A stretch of 64,000 bases of DNA from Marinicauda pacifica (GTDB taxonomy: Bacteria > Pseudomonadota > Alphaproteobacteria > Caulobacterales > Maricaulaceae), in NCBI RefSeq assembly GCF_004793635.1, contig NZ_SRXV01000003.1, positions 434,001-498,000 of the forward strand, in the 5' to 3' direction. The notes under the pieces are model-generated. The model was given only the letters and a program-made list of their open reading frames with translations, searched no databases and had not been told where the DNA came from. Positions 9,511-18,407 of the stretch are shown in pieces. The translations under genes were made by a program, and so were the position numbers. Position 1 is the stretch's first letter, and every line of letters begins with the position of its first letter.

Positions 9511-10431
9511 ATGAGTACAATTCTTCCGACCCTTCGCCAGCTCCGCTTTCTCGTATGCTTGGCGGACCAGGGCAGCTTCTCGCGGGCCGCGGAAGCCGCC
9601 TTCGTGACACAGCCCACATTGTCGGCCGGCATCAAGGAGCTGGAATCGGCGCTGGGCGCCATTCTGGTCGAGCGCGGAGCGCGGGGCGCAACCCTGACAC
9701 CGGCCGGTGAAGCCGCGGTCGAGCGCGCGCGCGTCGTGCTGACCGAGGCCGAAGACCTGGTCCACGCCACGCGTGCGGCCGGCGAACCCTTGAGCGGCGC
9801 GTTCCGGCTCGGTGTCATTCCCACCATCGCGCCCTTCCTGCTGCCTAAAATCCTGCCCGCACTGAGAATGCAGTTTCCCAAGCTCGAGCTCTTCCTGCGC
9901 GAGGATCTCACTCACCGGTTGCTGGATGCGGTCAAGGAGCGCCGTCTCGACGTTGCGCTGATCGCGCTGCCCTACGAGGATGCGGGCGTGGAGACGATGT
10001 CGCTGATGGAGGACGAGTTTCTGTTCGCCGCCCATCCAGACCATCCCCTGGCCCGGCATGACAAGCTGAAGACGAGCATGCTCGCCAACGAGCCCCTGCT
10101 GCTTCTCGAAGACGGCCATTGCCTGCGCGATCATGCCTTGTCGATCTGTGCGGCCACGCCCGGCGGGCCCTCTGCCGAGGTCTCGCGGTCCGACTTCGCC
10201 GCCACCAGCCTTCACACGCTGGTCCAGATGGTCAAAAGTGGTCTCGGCGCGACCCTGCTTCCCAGGCTGGCGATCGATGCTGGCCTGACCGACCATCTCG
10301 GCCTGGCCGTGCGTCCGTTCGACCCGCCCGTCGCCGGGCGCGCCATCGGGCTGGCCTGGCGCAAGGGCAGCGCCCGCGCCGAAGAGGCGCGCCAGCTCGC
10401 CGAGGCGATCAAGAGGGCGTTGTCCGCATGA
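9511..10431 (+). CDS. oxyR: Hydrogen-peroxide-sensing LysR-type regulator OxyR
   Basis: A 306-aa LysR-family regulator with an N-terminal winged helix (LRQLRFLVCLADQGSFSRAA, residues 8-27) and an effector domain. The segment EDGHCLRDHALSIC carries C204 and C213, the same 9-residue spacing as the peroxide-sensing Cys199/Cys208 of E. coli OxyR, so redox sensing is well supported. It should activate the divergent ahpC-ahpD genes. Its stop overlaps the dapF start by four bases (ATGA at 10428-10431), coupling a stress regulator to a lysine/cell-wall gene. Confidence 0.95.
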   Translation: MSTILPTLRQLRFLVCLADQGSFSRAAEAAFVTQPTLSAGIKELESALGAILVERGARGATLTPAGEAAVERARVVLTEAEDLVHATRAAGEPLSGAFRLGVIPTIAPFLLPKILPALRMQFPKLELFLREDLTHRLLDAVKERRLDVALIALPYEDAGVETMSLMEDEFLFAAHPDHPLARHDKLKTSMLANEPLLLLEDGHCLRDHALSICAATPGGPSAEVSRSDFAATSLHTLVQMVKSGLGATLLPRLAIDAGLTDHLGLAVRPFDPPVAGRAIGLAWRKGSARAEEARQLAEAIKRALSA

Positions 10432-11255
10432 AATCCTATGCCATGAACGGCGCCGGAAACGCCTTTGTTCTGATCGACGCGCGCGGCCGCTCGGCTCCGC
10501 TCAGCCTGCCGGCCGAGCGGGTCGCCGCGATCCATGCGCGCCACGCTTTCGACCAGTTGCTGACGTTGGAGACCCATCCGGTCGAAACGGCTTTGCTCAG
10601 GGTCTGGAACTCCGATGGCGGCGAGGTCGGCGCCTGCGGCAATGGCGCCCGCGCCGCCGCCTGGCTCCTTTTCGAGCAGGATGGCGGCGAGACACTCTCG
10701 ATGTCGTCGCGCGGCGGGCGTCTGACCGCGCGCCGCCTTGAAGACGGGCGCGCCGAAGTCAATCTGGGCCGCCCCCGCCTGTCCTGGCGCAATATTCCGC
10801 TATCCCGGGATATGGATACCGAAGCGCTGGACTACGAAGTTCACCTGCCCGGGGGCGGACGCCTCACCCGGCCCGGCGCGGTCTCCATGGGCAACCCCCA
10901 CGTGACCTTCACCGTCAGCGATGTCTCGGCCATTCCGATCGCGCAGATCGGACCGATGATCGAGCACGACATCCTGTTTCCCCAGCGCGTGAATGCCGGG
11001 TTTGCCGAGATTCGCGGGAGCGACCGGATTCGTCTGCGCGTCTGGGAGCGCGGTGCCGGTCTCACACAGGCCTGTGGAACCGGCGCGTGCGCCGCGGTGG
11101 TGGCCCTGCATCGGCAGGGAAAACTGGGCCGCGCCGCCGAGGTGGAGGTCGATGGCGGACGGCTCGGCGTACGCTGGGCCGAGGACGACGATGTCTACCT
11201 GACCGGTCCGGTCGAGCTGGAAGGCGAAGTCGATCTTGGCGGCCTGCTGTCATGA
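10428..11255 (+). CDS. dapF: Diaminopimelate epimerase
   Basis: Converts LL- to meso-diaminopimelate for lysine and peptidoglycan synthesis, without cofactor. The 275-aa product has both catalytic cysteines: C70 in GACGNGARA and C216 in ACGTGACAA. The N-terminal motif MNGAGNAFVLID is a variant of the usual MxGxGNDFVxxD, with Ala in place of Asp at the D position. The ATG overlaps the oxyR stop (ATGA) and its own stop overlaps the next start (ATGA at 11252-11255), so translation of the three genes is probably coupled. Confidence 0.93.
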   Translation: MKSYAMNGAGNAFVLIDARGRSAPLSLPAERVAAIHARHAFDQLLTLETHPVETALLRVWNSDGGEVGACGNGARAAAWLLFEQDGGETLSMSSRGGRLTARRLEDGRAEVNLGRPRLSWRNIPLSRDMDTEALDYEVHLPGGGRLTRPGAVSMGNPHVTFTVSDVSAIPIAQIGPMIEHDILFPQRVNAGFAEIRGSDRIRLRVWERGAGLTQACGTGACAAVVALHRQGKLGRAAEVEVDGGRLGVRWAEDDDVYLTGPVELEGEVDLGGLLS

Positions 11256-11845
11256 CCGGACACACCCCGGTATACCAGCGCGTGCTGGGCGAGGACTGGC
11301 TGCGCCTTCCCGAAGTGACCCGCCAGCTTCACAGCCCTGCCCCGGTATCCGTGTTTGAAGGCACGGCCGATATCGAGGGTGCCGAGCACCCGCTTGCCAC
11401 CCTGATCGCCGGCCGGGCGGGCCTGCCTCAGTCCGGGGCGGGCGTCCCGGCTCTGATCCGCGTCTCCATGGACGGCGACACCGAAATCATCACTCGCGAC
11501 TATGGCGGCACGGTCTTCGAGACCCGGCAAAGCGCGGTCTCGACACCGCGCGGCATGCGGCTGCGCGAACAGGTGGGATCGGTCGTCTTCACCCTGCGGC
11601 TTGAGGCCGGGCCGCACGGGCTCGATTTCCATCAGGAAAACGCGACCGTGATGGGCGTCCCCCTGCCGGGATTCCTGCGCCCCATACTGCACGCGCGCGA
11701 GCGTGCCGACGCGGGCGAGCACCTGTTCGAGGTGGAAGTCGCCCTACCTGGTCTCGGCCGCCTGGTGCGTTATCGCGGCCGCTTGCGCCCTTCCGGCACC
11801 GGCCCGGTTCTGCCGCGCTCTGACGAGATGAAAAGCCCGGTGTAA
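11252..11845 (+). CDS. DUF4166-type protein
   Basis: A 197-aa soluble protein whose C-terminal half (MGVPLPGFLRPILHARER followed by a strand-rich region around GLGRLVRYRGRL) resembles DUF4166, a domain of unknown function often found alone or behind a saccharopine-dehydrogenase-like domain. No signal peptide or catalytic motif is apparent. The start overlaps the dapF stop by four bases, making it the third member of an oxyR-dapF-DUF4166 set. Family assignment is from the visible pattern only. Confidence 0.65.
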   Translation: MTGHTPVYQRVLGEDWLRLPEVTRQLHSPAPVSVFEGTADIEGAEHPLATLIAGRAGLPQSGAGVPALIRVSMDGDTEIITRDYGGTVFETRQSAVSTPRGMRLREQVGSVVFTLRLEAGPHGLDFHQENATVMGVPLPGFLRPILHARERADAGEHLFEVEVALPGLGRLVRYRGRLRPSGTGPVLPRSDEMKSPV

Positions 11846-12004
11846 TCGCCGCTGGGCAGGCGTATAAGCCCCTCGCGCCGGCTGGAAATCATCGTGATCC
11901 TGCTTCTATCCACGCTGCGCTTCTGGGGCCGTTAGGCCACGCTGGGCCGGCACACGCACAGCCTGGCTTGACCCTTGCTGCTGGCTCCCCCACTTTCCGC
12001 GCGC

Positions 12005-13330
12005 ATGACCACCCCTGTGGAAAACCTGTCCCCTGCCACTCCCGGTGCCGATACGGCCCCGCGCGAAGATGGCGTGGAGATCGTGACGTTCGGCTGCCGG
12101 CTCAATAGCTGGGAGAGCGAAGTCATGCGCGATCATGCGCGCGCAGCCGGGATGACCGACACGGTGATCGTGAACACGTGCGCGGTTACCTCCAACGCCG
12201 TGCGCCAGGCGCGCCAGTCTATCCGCAAGCTGAAGCGCGAACGCCCGGACGCCACGTTGATCGTCACCGGCTGTGCGGCCCAGATCGATCCCGCGCAGTT
12301 CGGCCGGATGGCCGAGGTCGACCGCATCATCGGTAACGCCGAGAAGCTGCGCCCGGAAACTTTCAAGGCCCAGGTTTCCGGTGCCGGCGACCGCGTCAGC
12401 GTCGAGGACATCATGTCCGTGCGCGAGGTCGCCGACCATCTGGTCGACGGGCTGGAGGGACGCGCGCGCGCCTTCGTCCAGGTCCAGACCGGGTGCGACC
12501 ACCGCTGCACCTTCTGCGTCATCCCTTATGGCCGCGGCAATGCGCGCTCGGCACCGGCCGGAGACGTGGTCGAACAGGTGCGCCGGCTCGTGGAGACAGG
12601 GCATAACGAGATTGTCCTGACCGGGGTGGACGTCACCAGCTGGGGTCAGGACCTGCCCGGAGCCCCCAAGCTCGGCCGCCTGGTGCGCGCCATCCTGAAG
12701 CAGGTTCCGGACCTGCAGCGCCTGCGCCTGTCCTCCATCGACGCCATCGAGATCGACGACGACCTGTTCCGGGTGATCGCCGAGGACGAGCGGCTCTGCC
12801 CCTATCTTCACCTGTCCCTCCAGGCCGGCGACAACATGATCCTGAAGCGCATGAAGCGCCGCCACATGCGCGAGGACGCGATTGCGCTCACCCGCCGCCT
12901 GCGCGCCGTGCGGCCCGGCATCGCGTTCGGGGCGGACCTCATTGCCGGTTTCCCGACCGAGACCGAGGACATGTTCGAAAACTCACTCCGTCTCGTGGAT
13001 GAATGCGACCTGGCCTATCTGCACGTCTTCCCCTACTCGCCGCGGCCCGGCACGCCGGCGGCGCGCATGCCCCAGGTTGACGGTCTCGCGATCAAGGATC
13101 GCGCTGCCCGCCTGCGCGCGAAGGGCGAGGAGGCGCTGGGCCGGCATCTTCAGGCCATGGTCGGGCGCGAGTTCGACTTCGTGATGGAACGGGGCCAGCA
13201 GGGCCGGGCGGCGAACTTCGCCCCGGCCCGGATCGAGACCCCGGCGCGTCCCGGCGCACTGGTGCGCGCGCGTGTGACCGGCGTGGCCGGCGATACGCTG
13301 ACCGCCGATCCGCTCGGCGTCAGCGCATAA
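12005..13330 (+). CDS. mtaB: tRNA t6A37 methylthiotransferase MtaB
   Basis: A 441-aa radical-SAM enzyme that adds a methylthio group to t6A37 in ANN-decoding tRNAs. The N-terminal UPF0004 domain contributes C31, C59 and C90 for one iron-sulfur cluster. The radical-SAM motif GCDHRCTFC supplies C164, C168 and C171 for the other. A short TRAM-like C-terminus follows. The ATG at 12005 places the conserved VTFGCRLN near residue 27; an upstream in-frame TTG is possible and neither has a clear ribosome site. The gene runs into ftsY with 14 bp between. Confidence 0.92.
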   Translation: MTTPVENLSPATPGADTAPREDGVEIVTFGCRLNSWESEVMRDHARAAGMTDTVIVNTCAVTSNAVRQARQSIRKLKRERPDATLIVTGCAAQIDPAQFGRMAEVDRIIGNAEKLRPETFKAQVSGAGDRVSVEDIMSVREVADHLVDGLEGRARAFVQVQTGCDHRCTFCVIPYGRGNARSAPAGDVVEQVRRLVETGHNEIVLTGVDVTSWGQDLPGAPKLGRLVRAILKQVPDLQRLRLSSIDAIEIDDDLFRVIAEDERLCPYLHLSLQAGDNMILKRMKRRHMREDAIALTRRLRAVRPGIAFGADLIAGFPTETEDMFENSLRLVDECDLAYLHVFPYSPRPGTPAARMPQVDGLAIKDRAARLRAKGEEALGRHLQAMVGREFDFVMERGQQGRAANFAPARIETPARPGALVRARVTGVAGDTLTADPLGVSA

Positions 13331-13344
13331 GAAAAGAGGGCTCG

Positions 13345-14676
13345 ATGAGCTGGTTTTCCTTCGGCTTCGGCAAGAAGAAAAAGGACGATGAGGCGGGCAG
13401 GAGCGACTCCTCCCCGCCCGATGATAACGCAGCCCCCCCGCCCGAAGACGTGGCCTCGCAGGAGGCCATCCCTGAATCAGAGAGCGTGCGCGAACCGGAC
13501 GACGCGCCCGGCGTGGAGCCGGTGAGCAGTCCGCCTGCCCCTGCCGGGGATGCAGAACCGGTGGAAATCGAGGCGGAAGCCGCCGGCCTGGTCGACCCTG
13601 AAGCCGGTGCCCCGCCCAACACTGGCGACGCCGCCAGGGACGGCGCCGCACAGAACACTGACACCCCCGAGACCGCCGACTTGCCGGAAGCGGCTCCCCT
13701 ACCGGACACCGCCAGCCAGCCTGGTTCGCCGGAAACCGCAGACGGCGCGCCCTCCCAAGGCCTGTTTTCGCGCCTGGCCTCCGGCCTGAAGCGGTCCTCC
13801 TCCCGCCTGAGCGAGTCTGTCTCCTCCGTCTTCACCCGGCGCAAGCTGGACGACGAGGCGCTGGAGGAGCTGGAAGACCTGCTGATCGCGGCCGATCTGG
13901 GCGCGGTGACGGCTGCCCGGGTGACCGCACGCCTCGCCCGCGACAAGTTCGACAAGGATGTCACCGATATTGAGGTCCGCGAGGCCCTGGCCGAAACCGT
14001 GGCCGAGACGCTCAAACCCTACGAACAGCCACTGGACATGTCCGGAGAGCCGCCGCGTGTGGTCGTCTTCGTCGGCGTGAACGGCTCGGGCAAGACAACC
14101 ACGCTGGGCAAGATCGCCGTGAAGATGACGCGCGAGGGCGGCAAGGTGCTCAACGTGGCAGGCGACACCTTCCGCGCGGCAGCTGTCGAACAGCTTCAGG
14201 TCTGGAGCGAGCGCGGCGGCGCCAATGCGCACTTCATGTCGCGCGAAATCGGCGCGGATGCGGCCGGCCTCACCTACGATGCGGTCGAGAAGGGCCGGCG
14301 CGAAGGCTTTGACGGCGTGTTGATCGATACGGCCGGCCGGCTGCAGAACAAGACCGAGCTGATGGACGAGCTGCGCAAGGTTCTGCGCGTGATCCGCAAG
14401 GTCGACGAGACCGCGCCCCATCACGTCATCCTGGTGCTGGATGGCACGGTCGGCTCGAACGCGATCAGCCAGGCCGAAGCCTTCCTGGAAGCGGCCAATA
14501 TCACCGGCGTCATCATGACCAAGCTGGACGGCACCGCGAAGGGGGGCGCCCTGGTTCAGGTGGCTGAGCGCTTCAAGCTACCCATCCACTATATCGGCGT
14601 GGGCGAGGGCGAGAGCGATCTGCAGCCCTTCGATGCCCGCGCCTTCGCCCGGGCCCTGGCCGGGCTGGAAAGCTGA
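13345..14676 (+). CDS. ftsY: Signal recognition particle receptor FtsY
   Basis: The membrane-associated SRP receptor GTPase that delivers ribosome-nascent-chain complexes to the translocon. The 443-aa protein has an acidic, proline/alanine/glutamate-rich N-terminal region of about 140 residues, then the NG domain with P-loop GVNGSGKT (244-251), [16 protein letters not shown], and [10 protein letters not shown]. Its partner Ffh is encoded at 40748-42286 in this window. The start follows a GAGGG about 6 bases upstream, and mtaB ends 14 bp before, so the two are likely co-transcribed. Confidence 0.96.
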   Translation: MSWFSFGFGKKKKDDEAGRSDSSPPDDNAAPPPEDVASQEAIPESESVREPDDAPGVEPVSSPPAPAGDAEPVEIEAEAAGLVDPEAGAPPNTGDAARDGAAQNTDTPETADLPEAAPLPDTASQPGSPETADGAPSQGLFSRLASGLKRSSSRLSESVSSVFTRRKLDDEALEELEDLLIAADLGAVTAARVTARLARDKFDKDVTDIEVREALAETVAETLKPYEQPLDMSGEPPRVVVFVGVNGSGKTTTLGKIAVKMTREGGKVLNVAGDTFRAAAVEQLQVWSERGGANAHFMSREIGADAAGLTYDAVEKGRREGFDGVLIDTAGRLQNKTELMDELRKVLRVIRKVDETAPHHVILVLDGTVGSNAISQAEAFLEAANITGVIMTKLDGTAKGGALVQVAERFKLPIHYIGVGEGESDLQPFDARAFARALAGLES

Positions 14677-14814
14677 GTACGCGCGAGACGAAGCAGCTCC
14701 AGAGCGGCTGCGCAGGACACAGGCGGCAGAGCCTCGTGTTCGATCCGTCTGGCCTTTCGGCGCGTATTGTTGCAAGCAGGCTTCAACCGAGCTGACCCGA
14801 AAGGCCATTCCCGC

Positions 14815-15516
14815 ATGAGCGACGCCGAAACCGTGACCAAGGACTCCGCCAAGACTCTGGGGCAGGGCTCCAAGCTTCTGGTCGATGTCGGCCCGGCTGC
14901 GATCTTCATGATCACCTACAATGTCGCCGGCCGTCTGACGGACGCCGCGATCTACTGGGCCACCGGCGTGTTCATGCTCGCGACGGCCGTCGCGCTGGCC
15001 TGGGCCATCGTCGTGCAGAAGCGCACACCGCCCATGCTGATCGTCACCTTCGTCATCGTGACGCTGTTCGGCGGCATGACGATCTATCTCCAGGATCCGA
15101 TCTTCGCCTACATCAAGCCGACCATTATCAACCTGATCTTCGCGTTCGCGATCCTGGGCAGTTTCGCATTCGGCTTTAATGTCTGGAAGGCGCTGTTCGG
15201 CTCCATCTTCGAAATGCCGGAACGCGCCTGGTTCATTCTGGGCGTGCGCTGGGCGCTCTTCTTCATGCTCCTGGCACTGCTCAACGAAGTGCTGTGGCGC
15301 CATATCACCGACACCGTGGTCAGCGAGCAGGCCCGCTGGTTCGACGGCCTCGAAATTTCCGAAGCCTTCTGGGCCAATTTCCGCTTCTGGGGGACCTACC
15401 CGCTCTTCTTCCTCTTCGTCCTGGCCAATGTCCCGCTGACGCTGAAATATGCCCAGCCGGCCGGCGAAGGCGACGATGACGAAGGCTCGGGCGAAGCCGG
15501 CGAGCGCGAGACCTAG
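14815..15516 (+). CDS. yciB: Inner-membrane protein YciB (septation protein A family)
   Basis: A 233-aa polytopic membrane protein of the YciB/IspZ family, linked elsewhere to envelope synthesis and septation. Recognisable features are the N-terminal GPAAIFMITYN region, FGGMTIYLQDPIFAYIKPTIIN, and ALFFMLLALLNEVLWRH, with about five membrane helices. It is longer than the usual ~180 aa because of an acidic C-terminal tail (GEGDDDEGSGEAG). ATG 14815 is preferred to the upstream frame extension. Its stop (15514-15516) abuts the arsC stop on the other strand with no intervening base. Confidence 0.88.
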   Translation: MSDAETVTKDSAKTLGQGSKLLVDVGPAAIFMITYNVAGRLTDAAIYWATGVFMLATAVALAWAIVVQKRTPPMLIVTFVIVTLFGGMTIYLQDPIFAYIKPTIINLIFAFAILGSFAFGFNVWKALFGSIFEMPERAWFILGVRWALFFMLLALLNEVLWRHITDTVVSEQARWFDGLEISEAFWANFRFWGTYPLFFLFVLANVPLTLKYAQPAGEGDDDEGSGEAGERET

Positions 15517-15879
15517 CTAGCGGCCCGAGGGCAGCGCCGCGAACAGGTTTTCTGTCGGCCGGCCGATCGCGGCTTTCTCGTCGCCGATCAGCACCGGGCG
15601 CTCGATCAGCTTGGGATGGTCGGCCATGGCTTCGAACAGGTGGTCCTCATCGGTCTCGTCTGCGAGATTGTTCGCCTTGTAGGCGTCTTCCTTGGTGCGC
15701 ATCATCTCGCGCGCGCTGTCGACGCCCAGCTTTGACGCCACCGCCTTCAGCTCCTCCGCGTGCGGCACGTCCTTGAGGTATTCGCGCACATCCGGCTCGA
15801 TACCCTTTTCGCGCAGAACCGCCAGACCCTCGCGCGACTTCGTGCATCGGGGATTGTGCCAGTAGGTCAGCATGCTCAT
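15517..15879 (-). CDS. arsC: Arsenate-reductase-like protein (ArsC/Spx fold)
   Basis: A 120-aa protein of the glutaredoxin-linked ArsC family, with the catalytic cysteine C12 in HNPRCTKSREGL and the conserved RPVLIGDEKAAIGRP segment. Members reduce arsenate or act as redox proteins. No other ars gene is present, so a role in arsenic resistance is uncertain. Two ATGs two codons apart are possible; the first overlaps the stop of the upstream lyase gene (shared ATGA at 15876-15879), showing translational coupling with it. Confidence 0.85.
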   Translation of the reverse strand: MSMLTYWHNPRCTKSREGLAVLREKGIEPDVREYLKDVPHAEELKAVASKLGVDSAREMMRTKEDAYKANNLADETDEDHLFEAMADHPKLIERPVLIGDEKAAIGRPTENLFAALPSGR

Positions 15880-16760
15880 CCGGTCTCTCCCGTATCTTCC
15901 GTTGCGGCGGCGAGGATGGCGCGCGCTGCATCGAGATGCAGCCGCTCGACCATCTGGCCGTCCATCGCGATAGCGCCGCTTCCTGCATTCTCCGGTTCGT
16001 CGAACAGCGCCACAACGCGGCGGGCCCACTCGCGTTCCTGCGCGCTCGGCGAAAAGGCCCGGTTGGCCGCGTCGATCTGCGAGGGATGGATCAGCGATTT
16101 GCCGTCAAAGCCCAGCGTGCGCCCGGCGCGCGCCTCGAACTCGAACCCGGCCCGGTCCTGAAAATTGTTGAACACACCGTCTATGGCCAGAAGGCCGTAG
16201 GCCCGGGCGGCCAGCACGATCTGGGTCAGGTGCGCCTGGATCGCGCTTCGTTCCTGATCGAGCTTGCAGCGCAGGATGGCGGTGAGGTCGTTGGTGCCCG
16301 CCAGCAGCGCCTCCAGGCGCGTTTCCTGCGCCGTCTCCCCGATCAGGCGCATGTTCAGCAGCGCGGCCGGCGCCTCGATCATCGCCCAGACCGGCCCGTC
16401 ATAGCCGGCCGCCTGCAGGCCGGCCCGGGCCTTCAGGAGAGTCTCGGCGCGATTGACCTTGGGCAGGACCACCGCATCGGGCCGCGCCTCGGCGGCGGCG
16501 GCCGTGTCACAGGCAAAGGCGGCATTATTGATCGTGTTCACGCGCAGCAGCGCACGCTTGCCCGCCTCGCGCCAGCGCGCGATCGAGGCCGGGGCGCTGC
16601 GTGCCGCGCCGGCCTTGCCTTCTTCGCCCACGGCGTCCTCGAGATCGAGGATCAGGGCGTCGGCATCCAGCCCGCACGCCTTCTCGATGGCCCGCGGCTT
16701 GTCGGCTGGCACGAACAGAACGGAACGGTGAGGTTTCAGAACCGGTGTCTCGTCAGTCAT
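15876..16760 (-). CDS. CitE-like (HpcH/HpaI family) CoA-ester lyase
   Basis: A 294-aa TIM-barrel protein of the CitE/malyl-CoA lyase group, which cleaves or hydrolyses citramalyl-, malyl- or related CoA esters with a divalent metal. Visible landmarks are RSVLFVPADKPRAIEKA, the metal-site DLEDAV, RVNTINN, VLPKVN, MIEAP (metal-binding Glu), GTNDL, and GKSLIHPSQI near the C-terminus. The exact substrate cannot be deduced. It is first in a two-gene unit with arsC and is divergent from the kinase-DUF429 fusion with only 24 bp between starts. Confidence 0.85.
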   Translation of the reverse strand: MTDETPVLKPHRSVLFVPADKPRAIEKACGLDADALILDLEDAVGEEGKAGAARSAPASIARWREAGKRALLRVNTINNAAFACDTAAAAEARPDAVVLPKVNRAETLLKARAGLQAAGYDGPVWAMIEAPAALLNMRLIGETAQETRLEALLAGTNDLTAILRCKLDQERSAIQAHLTQIVLAARAYGLLAIDGVFNNFQDRAGFEFEARAGRTLGFDGKSLIHPSQIDAANRAFSPSAQEREWARRVVALFDEPENAGSGAIAMDGQMVERLHLDAARAILAAATEDTGETG

Positions 16761-16784
16761 GAGTCGAAGGTTTATAGGACAATC

Positions 16785-18368
16785 ATGGACTTGGACAGCA
16801 ACCCCCCGGTGATTTTGCTCACCTCCCACGTGGCCGGAAGCCGTGTGGGCGGCTCGGTCACGAGCGAAATCCTGCTGCGGCGCGGCCATACGCCCGAACT
16901 GGTTCCCACTGTGGTGTTCGGACGCCACCCGGGGCGCGGCGCGCCGGGCGGAGGAGCCGTCCCCGACGCACTGTTTTCCGGCGCGCTGGACGGGCTGAAG
17001 GCGGAGCGACACGACCGCGCGGCGCAGGCGATACTCACCGGCTATTTTGCCAGCCCCGGCCAGGTGGAGGCTTCGGCGCGCTTCATCGAGGAGGCGCGCG
17101 CGCACAACCCGCATCTCTTCGTCCTGGTGGACCCGATCTGCGGCGACGGAACGCCGGACGGCACCGCCGGCGGACTCTATGTGGAGGCTGCTACCGCACG
17201 CGCGCTGCGCGACCGTCTCCTTCCGCTGGCCGACCTGATCACGCCCAATGCGTTCGAGCTGGCCTGGCTGACCGGCACGCCCATCGCCTCGCCGGAGGAT
17301 GCAGCGCAGGCCGCGCAAACTCTCGGCCGCGATACGCTGGTGACATCGGTTCCTGGCTCGCCGGGTGCGCTCGGCGTGCTGGCGGTCGAAGCCGGCTCTT
17401 CAGGTGCCGCCTGGCTGGCCGAAACCGGGCGTCTCGACCGTGTGCCTTATGGCACGGGAGACCTGTTTGCGGTTCAGGCGCTGTGTGCCCGTCTGGATGG
17501 TGCGCCGCTGAAAACCCTCGCCCGCATCGCGACGCAGCGCACGCGCGCGGCCATACAGGCCACGGTACAGGCCGGCGCGAGCGATCTTGTGCTGGCCGCC
17601 AGCGAGGCCGGCGCGCAGTCCCTCGAACCGGTGCGCATGACGCGCCTCGGCGCGCGGAGCCCCGCCTGGGTCATGGGTTTGGACGGCTGTCCGGCCGGCT
17701 GGGTCGGTGTCATGATCGACCTGAACGGGCTCGAGGCGCCGCGTCTGTCCGTCTATGCCGGGATTACCGATGCCCTGAATGCGCCGGAGCACGCGCACGT
17801 GATCGCGGTGGACATGCCGATCGGGTTCGAAACTGCGCCGAGCGGACCGGGAGGCCGGGCCTGCGAGCGCGAGGCCCGCGCCCGTTTGGGCCAACGGCGC
17901 AGCTCGATCTTCGCCGCACCCCTGCGCACAGCTCTTCCCGCGCGAAGCCACGAGGAGGCCAGTCGCCTCAACCGCGCGGCGGGCGGGCCGGGCCTGTCAC
18001 GCCAGAGCTTCAACCTGTTTGCGAAGATGCGCGAGATCGACGCCGTCATGAGCCCGGCGCTGGAGGGCTGTCTGCACGAGAGCCATCCCGAGCTGATCTT
18101 CGCCACGCTTGCCGGCCGGCCCATGGCTCACGCCAAGCGCACACCGGGCGGCCGGGCCGAACGGTTGGACGTGCTGGTCGATCAGGGGCTCGACCCGGCC
18201 CTGTTCGAGCCGCACCCGTTCAAGCACAAGGTCGCCGCCCCCGATGACGTGCTCGATGCGGCCGCCTGCGCCCTCGCGGCGGTGCGTCTCGCGGAAGGCA
18301 ATGCACTCTGCCTGCCGGCCGATCCGCCGCGCGACGACACGGGCCTGCGCATGGCGATCTTCGCCTGA
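16785..18368 (+). CDS. Fusion of a pyridoxal-kinase-like domain with a DUF429 domain
   Basis: A single uninterrupted 527-aa frame. Residues about 8-285 match the PdxY/ribokinase fold: GGSV at 22-25, VDPICGDG at 115-122 (usually VMGD), TPNAFELAWLTG at 153-164, and the anion-hole/catalytic GTGD at 223-226. Residues from about 297 (MGLDGCPAGWVGV) to the end match DUF429, with DMPIG, an arginine/serine region RRSSIFAAP, ESHPEL and a C-terminal DVLDAAACALAA. DUF429 resembles RNase-H-fold nucleases of unknown role. Start ATG 16785 lacks a strong ribosome site. The fusion suggests a shared pathway, but the substrate is unknown. Confidence 0.82.
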   Translation: MDLDSNPPVILLTSHVAGSRVGGSVTSEILLRRGHTPELVPTVVFGRHPGRGAPGGGAVPDALFSGALDGLKAERHDRAAQAILTGYFASPGQVEASARFIEEARAHNPHLFVLVDPICGDGTPDGTAGGLYVEAATARALRDRLLPLADLITPNAFELAWLTGTPIASPEDAAQAAQTLGRDTLVTSVPGSPGALGVLAVEAGSSGAAWLAETGRLDRVPYGTGDLFAVQALCARLDGAPLKTLARIATQRTRAAIQATVQAGASDLVLAASEAGAQSLEPVRMTRLGARSPAWVMGLDGCPAGWVGVMIDLNGLEAPRLSVYAGITDALNAPEHAHVIAVDMPIGFETAPSGPGGRACEREARARLGQRRSSIFAAPLRTALPARSHEEASRLNRAAGGPGLSRQSFNLFAKMREIDAVMSPALEGCLHESHPELIFATLAGRPMAHAKRTPGGRAERLDVLVDQGLDPALFEPHPFKHKVAAPDDVLDAAACALAAVRLAEGNALCLPADPPRDDTGLRMAIFA

Positions 18369-18407
18369 GCGCTTGAACAGAGGTCCCGGCGCGGTTAACT
18401 CGCTCTC

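Noticed and set aside
15936..16784. An upstream extension of the kinase-DUF429 frame by 283 codons
   Set aside because: It is antisense to the CitE-like lyase and lacks family similarity; the kinase domain begins naturally just after ATG 16785.
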